A DNA stretch of 37,122 bases, taken from Faecalibacterium sp. CAG:74 (GTDB taxonomy: Bacteria > Bacillota > Clostridia > Christensenellales > Aristaeellaceae). Below are positions 22,493-29,729 of the stretch, piece after piece. The notes below the pieces were generated by a model. The model saw only the letters and a list, made by a program, of their open reading frames with translations, was not told the DNA's origin and made no database searches. The position numbers and the translations under genes are program-made. Each line of letters starts with the position of its first letter. Within the stretch, counting starts at the first letter, position 1. The stretch is taken from NCBI GenBank assembly GCA_000437595.1, contig FR899891.1:25432-62553 (forward strand). The letters are read 5' to 3'.

Positions 22493-23784
22493 TTGCATCC
22501 CTCCCGGATTTCCTGATTCTTCCGAATTGTCGCCTCATGCCCCATGTCCGATGGGAAATAGTACTTTTTCCCCTGCAATTCCACGGGCATATAATTCTGG
22601 CGGACGTAGTGTCCGGGATAGTCGTGCGGATACTTGTAGCCGTCGCCGCTGCCGATTCGGTCGTGCCCAGCGTAGTGCGTGTCGCGCAGGTGGACGGGCA
22701 CAGCGCCGTAACCGCCCTTTTCCGCGTCCGCCATCGCCGCATCGACCGCGGCGCACACGCTGTTGCTCTTCGGGCTTTCGCAGATGGCGATAATCGCCTG
22801 TGCGAGCGGCAGACGCGCTTCCGGCATCCCGACGAATTCCACCGCGCGCGCCGCGGCTTCCGCTTGCAGCATCGCAATCGGATTCGCCAGCCCAACATCC
22901 TCGCTGGCATGGGCAATAATCCGCCGCGCAATGAGTTTCGGGTCAACGCCGGCATAAATCAGCCGTGCGAACCAGGACAGCGCCGCGTCGCTGTCCGAGC
23001 CGCGCAGGGACTTGCAGAACGCGCTGAGCATGTCATAATACAAACTTTCGTCACAGCGAATCATGGGCTTCTGGATGGATTCCTCCGCGACGGCAAGGGT
23101 AATGTGGATGATGCCCTGTGCGTCGGCGGGCGTCGTAAGCACAGCAAGCTCTACCGCACCGAGCGCCGCGCGGGTATCGCCGCCCGCGATTCGCGCGATA
23201 TGGCGCAGCGCATCGTCATCGGCGATGATGTTCATCTGCCCATAGCCTCGCTCCGGGTCGTCGATGGCGCGGTGCATAGCGGTCAGCACGTCCCGTTCCG
23301 TCAGCGGCTCGAACTGGAATACGCGGCAGCGGCTGACGATAGCGGGCGTCATGGACACCATCGGGTTTTCCGTCGTCGAGCCGATAAAGCGGATGATACC
23401 CCGCTCAATGGCGGGCAGGATGCTGTCACTCTGCGCCTTTGACCAGCGGTGACATTCATCCAGCAGCAGATAAGTGGACTGCCCGTAGGCGCGGCGCTCC
23501 TGCGCATCGGCAATGACCTTGCGAACGTCCGCCACGCCGCTGGTGACAGCGTTGAGCTGCACAAACGCGGACTTGGTGCTATTGGCGATAATCGACGCGA
23601 GGGTCGTTTTGCCGCAGCCGGGCGGCCCGAAAAAGATGGAGGAAGTCAGCCGATCCGCCTCAATCGCGCGGCGCAGCAGCCGCCCCTCCCCCAGCAGATG
23701 ACGCTGCCCGATAAACTCCGCGAGCGTCCGCGGGCGCATCCGATCCGCCAGCGGCGCCTCCTGTCCGGAAAAAAGATCCGTCAT
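22489..23784 (-). CDS. rarA: Replication-associated recombination protein A (AAA+ ATPase)
   Basis: This 431-residue protein is a full RarA/MgsA, related to clamp-loader subunits and eukaryotic WRNIP1, which acts at stalled replication forks. Walker A is GPPGCGKTT at 53-61, Walker B LLLDE at 106-110, and GSTTENP marks sensor 1. The C-terminal half has the MgsA/RarA helical domain (EVGLANPIAM and YKYPHDYPGHYV-like end). In most homologues DExHRF is found; here it is DECHRW. GAGGTG precedes the ATG. It is the middle gene of the operon DUF1294-rarA-kinase, four bases after DUF1294 and overlapping the kinase by four. Confidence 0.95.
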   Translation of the reverse strand: MTDLFSGQEAPLADRMRPRTLAEFIGQRHLLGEGRLLRRAIEADRLTSSIFFGPPGCGKTTLASIIANSTKSAFVQLNAVTSGVADVRKVIADAQERRAYGQSTYLLLDECHRWSKAQSDSILPAIERGIIRFIGSTTENPMVSMTPAIVSRCRVFQFEPLTERDVLTAMHRAIDDPERGYGQMNIIADDDALRHIARIAGGDTRAALGAVELAVLTTPADAQGIIHITLAVAEESIQKPMIRCDESLYYDMLSAFCKSLRGSDSDAALSWFARLIYAGVDPKLIARRIIAHASEDVGLANPIAMLQAEAAARAVEFVGMPEARLPLAQAIIAICESPKSNSVCAAVDAAMADAEKGGYGAVPVHLRDTHYAGHDRIGSGDGYKYPHDYPGHYVRQNYMPVELQGKKYYFPSDMGHEATIRKNQEIREGCK

Positions 23785-23788
23785 TGTT

Positions 23789-24076
23789 TCACCTCAACAG
23801 CAAATACGCTCCCGCTCCCAGCAGCAGCAACTGCACCACCAGCAGAATCGGGAAGCCATAGCGAAAATACCAATGCCTCGTTTTATGATGGAAGCAGAAC
23901 ATCCCCAGTGTTCCTCCGAGGCTGCCGAACAGCACCACCGGCAGAAACAGCGTCCTTTCCGCAATCCGCCACGCCCCGCGTTTGGCGCGCCGCTTATCTA
24001 TCCCCATAAGCGAAAACGCGAGGGTATTGACCGCCAGCAGGTACACCCAAATCAGATTCAACAACCAATTCTCCAT
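23789..24076 (-). CDS. DUF1294 family small membrane protein
   Basis: This 95-residue protein has three hydrophobic helices and the DUF1294 signature: NTLAFSLMGIDKRRAKRGAWRI, then LFGSLGGTLGMFCFHHKTRH. The family occurs alone or fused to cold-shock domains, and its function is unknown. The ATG at 24076 has GGAGG eight bases upstream; that site directly follows the last hairpin of palindromic element E. It is the first gene of the DUF1294-rarA-kinase operon. No clear promoter was found between it and the nitroreductase gene. Confidence 0.92.
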   Translation of the reverse strand: MENWLLNLIWVYLLAVNTLAFSLMGIDKRRAKRGAWRIAERTLFLPVVLFGSLGGTLGMFCFHHKTRHWYFRYGFPILLVVQLLLLGAGAYLLLR

Positions 24077-24088
24077 AATTACAACCTC

Positions 24089-24224
24089 CCCAGAGGCTCT
24101 GCCTCTGGACTCCGCAAGGGAGTTCCTCCCTTGACCCTTTCGCGCGATTGGGTTGGTGACTTCTCCATACTTCTTCCGCGTGTCGCGCAGGGGGTTCGCG
24201 TCTGCAGACGCGATTCCCCCTGCG
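24089..24224 (-). repeat. Modular palindromic element, partial copy E
   Basis: It contains AGAGGC-TCT-GCCTCT (about 24092-24106), GGGAG-TTC-CTCCC, the CGCGCGATT-GGTTGG core and the terminal hairpin CGCGTC-TGCA-GACGCG (24197-24212), flanked by GCAGGGGG/CCCCCTGC. The middle modules are missing. On the minus strand it ends immediately before the Shine-Dalgarno sequence of the DUF1294 gene. Confidence 0.85.
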
Positions 24225-24283
24225 TGAAAGCAATCAATTTCAATAGAAAAGTCAAGCCAGAACACGCACACCGATGGATTCCG

Positions 24284-25036
24284 TCAGGGAACAAACCGCC
24301 CCTGCGCCACCGCCGTGATTCCCCCGTGTGCCGCGCTGTACACCCACCGATGTACCCCGCGCAGCGCCAGTTCCGCGTGGCATAGCGCAATGCCGCCGTC
24401 CAGCAGCGCACGGTCGCTGATGGTCAGCGCAAACGCTCCGGGCAGCGCTTCCATCCGCCACGGCTGCATGTTCATTGCCGACGGCGCGATTTGCACCAGC
24501 TTCGCCGCATCCAGCATCATGCCGTCCGCAGGAACGGCGTTCATCAGCTTGTCGAGCGGCTTCCGGCGGCGATTCTCCGGCGCCTGAAGCGGCTTCTCCG
24601 GCACACCGACCGCAATCACCGCGAGTACCGTCTCGTTCTCCTGCATCGGCAGGCGAATCTGCTTGCGGCGGTATGTGCCGCTCACCCAGCACGTCCCCAG
24701 TCCCAGCGCCGTCGCTTCCAGCACGAACGCTTCGCCCAGAATCCCGGCATTCACACGGCATAATGCTTCCGTCCCGCAGGCGATGACCACTGCCGCCATT
24801 TTGCAGCCTGTGATGCGCCCCATGCCCAGAATCGTGCCGGTAAACAGCGATTCGTCCACCGGTGTCAGCACCAAGCGCGCGCCGGGCAGCGTGCACCGAC
24901 CGACGACGTAGGACAGCGCCGCGAACGCCGCCGTGTCGGGCGCACCCGCAAAGCTCCGGCAGGATGTGCGCACCAATGCCGCTTGACGCAGTTTCTCCTT
25001 CTGCATGGGCGAAAAGAGCGTCTCCAACGTCGTCAT
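24284..25036 (-). CDS. Nitroreductase-family flavoprotein
   Basis: This 250-residue protein fits the nitroreductase-like fold with a duplicated half, as in the putative TM-nitroreductase group (PF14512 type). Features include RTSCRSF near residue 25, GILGEAFVLEATALGLGTCWV in the centre, and IAPSAMNMQPWR near 185, which is the FMN-binding type of segment. It probably reduces small molecules with FMN and NAD(P)H in the cytoplasm; the substrate is unknown. Its ATG overlaps the sirtuin stop as ATGA and has GGAGG seven bases upstream, so the two are translationally coupled. Confidence 0.85.
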   Translation of the reverse strand: MTTLETLFSPMQKEKLRQAALVRTSCRSFAGAPDTAAFAALSYVVGRCTLPGARLVLTPVDESLFTGTILGMGRITGCKMAAVVIACGTEALCRVNAGILGEAFVLEATALGLGTCWVSGTYRRKQIRLPMQENETVLAVIAVGVPEKPLQAPENRRRKPLDKLMNAVPADGMMLDAAKLVQIAPSAMNMQPWRMEALPGAFALTISDRALLDGGIALCHAELALRGVHRWVYSAAHGGITAVAQGRFVP

Positions 25037-25767
25037 TCCCCCACCTCCAATGGTGTCGGGCGCAGATGGCGGCAGACCTCGCCCACGCGCTCATGCAGCA
25101 CCAAATCCGCCTGATTGTCCAGCGGGGTTGCGTCGCGGTTGATAAGAACGATGTGCCGCCCGCGGAAGAACCGCAGCAGCGACGCCGCCGGATACACCGT
25201 CAGGCTTGTTCCTGCGACGATAAGCAGTTCCGCCTGCTGCAATTGACGCACCGCCGCGCGAACTGTCGCATCATCAAGCCCTTCCTCGTACAGCACAACG
25301 TCCGGCTTGATGATGCCGCCGCAGGGGCATTTCGGCACGCCTTCACTGTCCCGGATGTACTCCGGCGGAAAAAAGCGCGCACACTTCAGGCAATAATTCC
25401 GGTGGATGCTGCCATGCAGTTCCAGCACCGTTTTGCTGCCTGCCTTCTGGTGCAAGCCGTCGATATTCTGCGTGATGACCGCCGTCAAACGACCGCCGGC
25501 TTCCAGCTGCGCCAGAAAGCGATGCGCGTCGTTCGGCTGCGCGTCCAAGGGGAGCATTTTCGCGCGGTAGAAACGGTAAAATTCCTCCGGATGGCGCGCA
25601 AAAAAGGTGTGGGACAGAATTTCCTCTGGCGGATAGGCGAACTGCTGATGATACAATCCGTCCTGCGAGCGGAAATCGGGAATGCCGCTCTCCGTCGAGA
25701 CACCCGCGCCGCCGAAAAACACGATGCGGCGGCTCTCATCAATCCACTGCTGCAATTCTTCGTACAT
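25033..25767 (-). CDS. cobB: Sir2-family NAD-dependent protein deacylase
   Basis: This 244-residue sirtuin removes acyl groups from protein lysines using NAD. The Rossmann motif GAGVSTESGIPDFR is at 20-33, TQNIDGLH at 99-106, catalytic His at 118, the zinc Cys at 126, 129, 147 and 149, and GTSL at 186-189. The size matches bacterial CobB-type enzymes. The ATG at 25767 is the best start, although its upstream GAGGGG is about 11 bases away; frame upstream runs into a broken small gene. The operon order is broken gene, sirtuin, nitroreductase. An NAD-using deacylase beside an NAD(P)H-using flavoprotein suggests a redox link, by inference only. Confidence 0.95.
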   Translation of the reverse strand: MYEELQQWIDESRRIVFFGGAGVSTESGIPDFRSQDGLYHQQFAYPPEEILSHTFFARHPEEFYRFYRAKMLPLDAQPNDAHRFLAQLEAGGRLTAVITQNIDGLHQKAGSKTVLELHGSIHRNYCLKCARFFPPEYIRDSEGVPKCPCGGIIKPDVVLYEEGLDDATVRAAVRQLQQAELLIVAGTSLTVYPAASLLRFFRGRHIVLINRDATPLDNQADLVLHERVGEVCRHLRPTPLEVGE

Positions 25768-25813
25768 CGTTGTGGGCACCCCTCTCTTGTTTTGTTTCCT
25801 ATGCCATTTGCAA

Positions 25814-26081
25814 TCAATTCCATTTGGGTTTCGCCTCTGGGGAGACGACAAGGGGGCTGAAATCTTCCAGACGCGCAAAGGCACCAAGGAAATCATCCGT
25901 CAGTTCCAGCATTTCGCCGAGTTCATCCAGCAGCTTCGCGGCTTTTCGTCAACCGCTGGCGCTGCACAAGCTCCGCCGTAATTCCCTGATGCGACAAATA
26001 ATGGCGGTCGTCCAGAAAGCTCGCATAGTTCAGCGCCGTCATCGCGCGGCGATTCGTGTCCTGCATATCAATCGTTGGCAT
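25814..26081 (-). pseudogene. Frameshifted small gene, first in the sirtuin operon
   Basis: AAAGGAG six bases upstream of the ATG at 26081 and a promoter at 26122-26150 show a real gene start. Frame 1 encodes 52 residues (MPTIDMQDTNRRAM...) and stops at 25923. The next frame continues sensibly (AAKLLDELGEMLELTDDF...) to a stop at 25814. Removing one A from the AAAA run (25946-25943 on minus) joins them into about 88 residues. The last 15 or so codons fall in a fragment of the palindromic element (25828-25860). Either this is a slippage mutation, a sequencing error, or a slippery site. No family is recognised. Confidence 0.6.
25828..25860 (-). repeat. Fragment of the palindromic element
   Basis: GTTTCGCCTCTG...GACGACAAGGGGGC matches, with a few changes, the end of copy B read in reverse (terminal hairpin plus the CAAGGGGGC arm). 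It overlaps the 3' end of the broken small gene and supplies its terminal codons. Confidence 0.5.
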
Positions 26082-26121
26082 AGCAATCTCCTTTGGTCAC
26101 AGCAGGAAAGTAATCATTTTT

Positions 26122-26150
26122 AGTATAGCACACCCCGCCGCGTCATGCAA
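26122..26150 (-). promoter_or_regulatory. Promoter of the broken gene-sirtuin-nitroreductase operon
   Basis: TTGCAT (26150-26145) and TATACT (26127-26122) are 17 bases apart on the minus strand. Confidence 0.75.
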
Positions 26151-26198
26151 GACAAACGGGCAAGAAATCGCTGTTTGTCGCGGCTAATCATCTTCCTC

Positions 26199-26227
26199 TT
26201 CACATCAGAAAGGAAATATGCTATAAT
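26199..26227 (+). promoter_or_regulatory. Promoter of the M42 peptidase genes
   Basis: TTCACA (26199-26204) and TATAAT (26222-26227) are 17 bases apart, divergent from the sirtuin-operon promoter. Confidence 0.75.
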
Positions 26228-26265
26228 ATAATCGGTAGATTCTTCACAATCGAAGGAGGCATATG

Positions 26266-27303
26266 ATGGATGTCAAGAAGCTGCTTGCCGACGTAACGGC
26301 GCTGCCGGGTGTCAGCGGGCATGAGGCGCAGGTCAGCGCGTACTTTGCCGAACAATTCCGTCCGCTGGTGGACGAGGTGACGGTGGACGCGATGTACAGC
26401 GTGATTGCGCACAAAAAGGGCAACGGACCGAAAATTATGCTGTGCGCCCATTTGGACGAAATCGCCCTGATGGTAACGCATATTGAGGATGACGGCAGCC
26501 TGCGCTTGGGCAATGTCGGCGGGGTTGACCCGCGCATTCTCCCTGCGAGCCGCGTGTGGGTGCATGGGCGCGAGAAGCTGTTCGGCACCATCGGCGCGCT
26601 GCCGCCGCACCTGATGAGCGCCGCCGACCGCGCGAACAACTACACGCTGGACAACCTGCATGTGGACATTGGCATGAGCGCCGAACGCGCGAAGGAACTC
26701 GTCCGCATCGGCGATTTGGTAACCTTCGACGGGCCTGCCCGCGAATTGCTCAACGGTCAGTTCGCATCGAAAACGCTGGATGACCGCTCCTGCGTGGCGA
26801 TTCTGCTGCGCGCGGCGGAAATGCTGCAAAAGCTGGTCTGCGACGCGGATGTGTATTTCGTCTGCTCGTCGCAGGAGGAAGTCGGCGGGCGCGGCGCAAT
26901 GACCTCCGCTTTCGCGATTGACCCGGATTTATCTGTCGTGCTGGACGTCGATTTTGCTGAAACGCCGACTTGTCCGCCGCGCTCTGCCCTGCCGATTGAC
27001 GCCATGATTGTCACACACGGGCCGTTTGTGCAGCCGAAGCTCAATCAGCGACTCATCGACTGCGCAAAAAAGCACCATGTGAAGCTGAACGCGAACGTCG
27101 CACGCCGCTCCACCGGCACGGACGCGGACGAAATCGGCTTGTCCCGCGCGGGTGTGCCGAGCGTGCTGCTCAGCCTGCCGGAGAAGTACATGCACACGTC
27201 GGTGGAAACGATTGACCTGAACACGCTGGAAGAGGGCGCGCGTCTGCTGGCGAATTTCGTCGCGGAACTCGACGAAAGCTGGGAGGATGACCTATGGATT
27301 TGA
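26266..27303 (+). CDS. M42-family aminopeptidase, first of three
   Basis: This 345-residue enzyme is an M42 metallo-aminopeptidase. Such enzymes form cytoplasmic tetrahedral dodecamers (TET) that trim peptides left by proteases. Expected dinuclear-site residues are visible: His 62 in AHLDE, Asp 172 in LDDRS, the base and ligand pair Glu 204-Glu 205 in QEEVG, an Asp in LDVDF (227 or 229), and His 310 in KYMHT. The ATG at 26266 is preferred over 26263 because GGAGG (26255-26259) is six bases away. The next paralogue overlaps its end by ten bases. Confidence 0.93.
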   Translation: MDVKKLLADVTALPGVSGHEAQVSAYFAEQFRPLVDEVTVDAMYSVIAHKKGNGPKIMLCAHLDEIALMVTHIEDDGSLRLGNVGGVDPRILPASRVWVHGREKLFGTIGALPPHLMSAADRANNYTLDNLHVDIGMSAERAKELVRIGDLVTFDGPARELLNGQFASKTLDDRSCVAILLRAAEMLQKLVCDADVYFVCSSQEEVGGRGAMTSAFAIDPDLSVVLDVDFAETPTCPPRSALPIDAMIVTHGPFVQPKLNQRLIDCAKKHHVKLNANVARRSTGTDADEIGLSRAGVPSVLLSLPEKYMHTSVETIDLNTLEEGARLLANFVAELDESWEDDLWI

Positions 27304-28304
27304 AGACACTGACGGAAATCAACGCTCCCTCCGGGCATGAGCAGGCGATTCGCCGCGTTCTGCTGGATGAGCTGAAAAAGCTGGGCTTTGCGCCCGTCCT
27401 CGACCGCATGGGCAACGTCGTTGTCGTGAAGGATGGCACGGGCGACGCGCCCCGCAAGCGCGTGATGGTCAGCGCGCATATGGACGAAGTGGGGCTGATT
27501 GTCACCTCCGCCACGGAGGATGGCTACCTGCGCATTGCCGCGGCAGGCGGCATCGACCCGCGCGTGCTGGTTTCCAAGCGCGTCACCGTCGGGGACGACA
27601 AACTGCCCGGCGTCATCGGCGCTGTGCCGATTCACCTGCAATCCGCCGCCGAGCGCAAGCATGTGCTTTCGATGGACGAGCTGCTGGTGGACATTGGCGC
27701 GAAGAACAAGGACGAAGCCGAGCGCAAAGCCCCGATGGGGACGTACATCTCCTTCGATACGCCCTATGTGGAATACGGCGATGGCTTCGCGTGCGGCAAG
27801 GCATTCGACGACCGCGTCGGCTGCCTGTCGCTGCTGCGTTTGCTGCAGGAAGAACTGCCGGTTGACCTCGTGGCTTGCTTTGTGTCCGAAGATGAAGTCG
27901 GCTGCCGCGGCGCGAAGGGGGCAGCGTTCCAGCAGGAACCCGACGTCGGCATTGTGCTGGAAGGCACAACGTGCAACGACCTCGGCGACGTACCGGAGAC
28001 TGCGCACGTCTGCGAAGCCGGGCATGGCGTCGCGGTGTCGTTCATGGATGGCGCGTCAATTGCGAACCGAGCGCTGTTCCGCAAGGCGCTGGACGTGGCG
28101 AAGCAGGAGAACATTCCGCATCAGGTGAAGCACAGCGTATCCGGCGGCAACGACGGCGGCGCGATTCAGCGCGCGCGGGAGGGTGTGCCGGTGGTGGTGC
28201 TGAGCGTGCCGTGCCGGTATATTCACTCGCCGTCGTCGGTGGTGAAGCTGTCGGATGTGGAGAGCCAGTTTGCGCTGGTGAAGGCGCTGGTGAAGGCGCT
28301 GTAA
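27294..28304 (+). CDS. M42-family aminopeptidase, second of three
   Basis: This 336-residue M42 paralogue has His 62 in AHMDE, Asp 172 in FDDRV, Glu 223 in VLEG (where the first copy has Asp) and His 311 in RYIHS. The usual EE pair appears as Asp 200-Glu 201 (SEDEVG), so the general base that is Glu in characterised TET enzymes is Asp here. The Glu 223 ligand resembles glutamyl/aspartyl-preferring members, so substrate range probably differs from its neighbours. It overlaps the first copy by ten bases with GGGAGG inside that gene, so translation is coupled. Palindromic element F starts at its stop. Confidence 0.93.
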   Translation: MDLKTLTEINAPSGHEQAIRRVLLDELKKLGFAPVLDRMGNVVVVKDGTGDAPRKRVMVSAHMDEVGLIVTSATEDGYLRIAAAGGIDPRVLVSKRVTVGDDKLPGVIGAVPIHLQSAAERKHVLSMDELLVDIGAKNKDEAERKAPMGTYISFDTPYVEYGDGFACGKAFDDRVGCLSLLRLLQEELPVDLVACFVSEDEVGCRGAKGAAFQQEPDVGIVLEGTTCNDLGDVPETAHVCEAGHGVAVSFMDGASIANRALFRKALDVAKQENIPHQVKHSVSGGNDGGAIQRAREGVPVVVLSVPCRYIHSPSSVVKLSDVESQFALVKALVKAL

Positions 28305-28545
28305 CGCAGGGATTTCGCGCCTGCGGGCGCGACAAGGGGGCAACGAAAACAGACGAAGTCTGCGATCGCCCCCTTGACCCCTTCGCAGTGCACCACCATG
28401 TTACTGGATTTTTATCTGAATAAACACGCGCATACTGCATGGTAATGCGCACAACTCAATCGCGAAAATGGGTCAAGGGTCGAAGACCCTTGTGGGGTGC
28501 AGGGGCAACGCCCCTGCCGGAGTCCAGAGGCAGAGCCTCTGGCGC
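28305..28545 (-). repeat. Modular palindromic element, full-length variant copy F
   Basis: It begins at the stop codon of the second M42 gene. Terminal hairpin CGCGCC-TGCG-GGCGCG (28315-28330), long stem CAAGGGGGC (28332-28340) with GCCCCCTTG (28367-28375). The GAACC and ATAC modules are replaced by a GTTACTGGATTTTTATC segment shared with copy G. The core stem is GCGCAT (28427-28432) with ATGCGC (28444-28449). Four G/C hairpins follow, including GGGTC-GAA-GACCC and AGAGGC-AGA-GCCTCT. It ends about 20 bases before the Shine-Dalgarno of the third M42 gene. Confidence 0.88.
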
Positions 28546-28572
28546 CTCCCCTATCAGTAAAGGAGAAGAATT

Positions 28573-29553
28573 ATGTTGGAATTGTTGAAGAAGGTGCTCA
28601 AACCGGTCGCGCCGTCGGGACTGGAAGAGCCGGTGGCGGCGGTCATCCGGGAAGAGGTTGCGCCGTATGTGGACAGCATCGAGACGGATGCGCTGGGCAA
28701 TCTGATTTGCGTGAAGAACGGCACGGAGGCGAATCCGGAGAAAATCATGCTGTCCGCGCACATGGATCATATCGGCTACATCGTCACGGGCATTGAGAAA
28801 GAGGGCTTCCTGCGCGTGACGAACGTCGGCGGCATCAGCCCGACCATGAGCCTGACGCGGCATGTGTCGTTCCCGAATGGCGTGCAGGGTGTTGTGGTGT
28901 CCGAAGTGAGCAAGGACACGGCGATGAAGGACTTGTTTGTGGACATCGGTGCGCAGGACAAGGCGGACGCCGAGACGATGGTGCGGGTTGGCGACGTGTG
29001 CGTGTACGCGAACGACTGCTTCCAGCTGGGGGCGAACCGCGTCGCAAGTCCCGCAATGGACGACCGCGCGGCGTGTGCGCTGCTGATTCGCTTCCTGCAA
29101 ACCGTCGGCGCGACGAAGCAAACCATCATTGCCGTTTTCTCCGTGCAGGAGGAAGTCGGCTGCCGCGGCGCGAAGGTGGCGTCGTTCGCGAAAGCGCCGG
29201 ACAAGGGCATCGCCATTGACGTGACCGCGTGGGGCGACACCCCCGGCACGAAGCAGCCGGACATCAAGCTCGGCGAGGGCATTGCCGTGAAGGTGATGGA
29301 TCGCGGGAGCATCTCGAATCCGGATTTGCGGGAAGCGCTGCTGGCGGCAGGTGCGCAGGCGGGTGTGAAGACCCAGCGCGAGGTGCTGCCGTTCGGCGGG
29401 ACGGATGCGTCCGCGATGCAGACCAGCCGCGGCGGGATTCCGGTGTGCACGCTGTCGATTCCGTGCCGGTATGTGCATTCGGCGTGCGAAGTGGTTGACC
29501 TTCGCGATGTCGAGGGTGGCGTTGCTCTGTTGAAGAAGTATTTTGAAGCGTAA
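28573..29553 (+). CDS. M42-family aminopeptidase, third of three
   Basis: This 326-residue M42 paralogue has His 63 in SAHMDHIG (the Glu after AHMD in its neighbours is His here), MDDRA, VQEEVGCRG with the standard Glu pair, IDVTAWGDTP for the next ligand, and RYVHS near the C-terminus. It is complete and probably active. AAAGGAG precedes the ATG. It is separated from the second copy by palindromic element F rather than overlapping, so it may be expressed at a different level. All three are in one direction and likely derive from local duplications followed by divergence. Confidence 0.93.
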   Translation: MLELLKKVLKPVAPSGLEEPVAAVIREEVAPYVDSIETDALGNLICVKNGTEANPEKIMLSAHMDHIGYIVTGIEKEGFLRVTNVGGISPTMSLTRHVSFPNGVQGVVVSEVSKDTAMKDLFVDIGAQDKADAETMVRVGDVCVYANDCFQLGANRVASPAMDDRAACALLIRFLQTVGATKQTIIAVFSVQEEVGCRGAKVASFAKAPDKGIAIDVTAWGDTPGTKQPDIKLGEGIAVKVMDRGSISNPDLREALLAAGAQAGVKTQREVLPFGGTDASAMQTSRGGIPVCTLSIPCRYVHSACEVVDLRDVEGGVALLKKYFEA

Positions 29554-29566
29554 TTGCTTCTGAATC

Positions 29567-29682
29567 CGCAGGGGATTTCGCGTCTGCGGACGCGACGAGG
29601 GGGCAGTGAAAACAGACGAAGTCTGCGGTCGCCCCCTCGACCCCTTCGGCTTCGGCTCGTACCTGTTACTTGGTTTTTATCG
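29567..29682 (-). repeat. Modular palindromic element, partial variant copy G
   Basis: Terminal hairpin CGCGTC-TGCG-GACGCG (29579-29594); long stem CGAGGGGGC (29596-29604) with GCCCCCTCG (29631-29639), both arms changed relative to copies A, B and F; and GTTACTTGGTTTTTATC as in copy F. The core and G/C hairpins are absent. It starts 14 bases after the third M42 stop. Confidence 0.85.
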
Positions 29683-29729
29683 CAGCTTTTTTATTTTTGT
29701 ATACCATTTTGTTGGAAGGGAGTTCCTTC

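Noticed and set aside
46..29682. CRISPR array
   Set aside because: The repeats are kilobases apart, about 250 bp long and modular, with no regular spacers and no cas genes.
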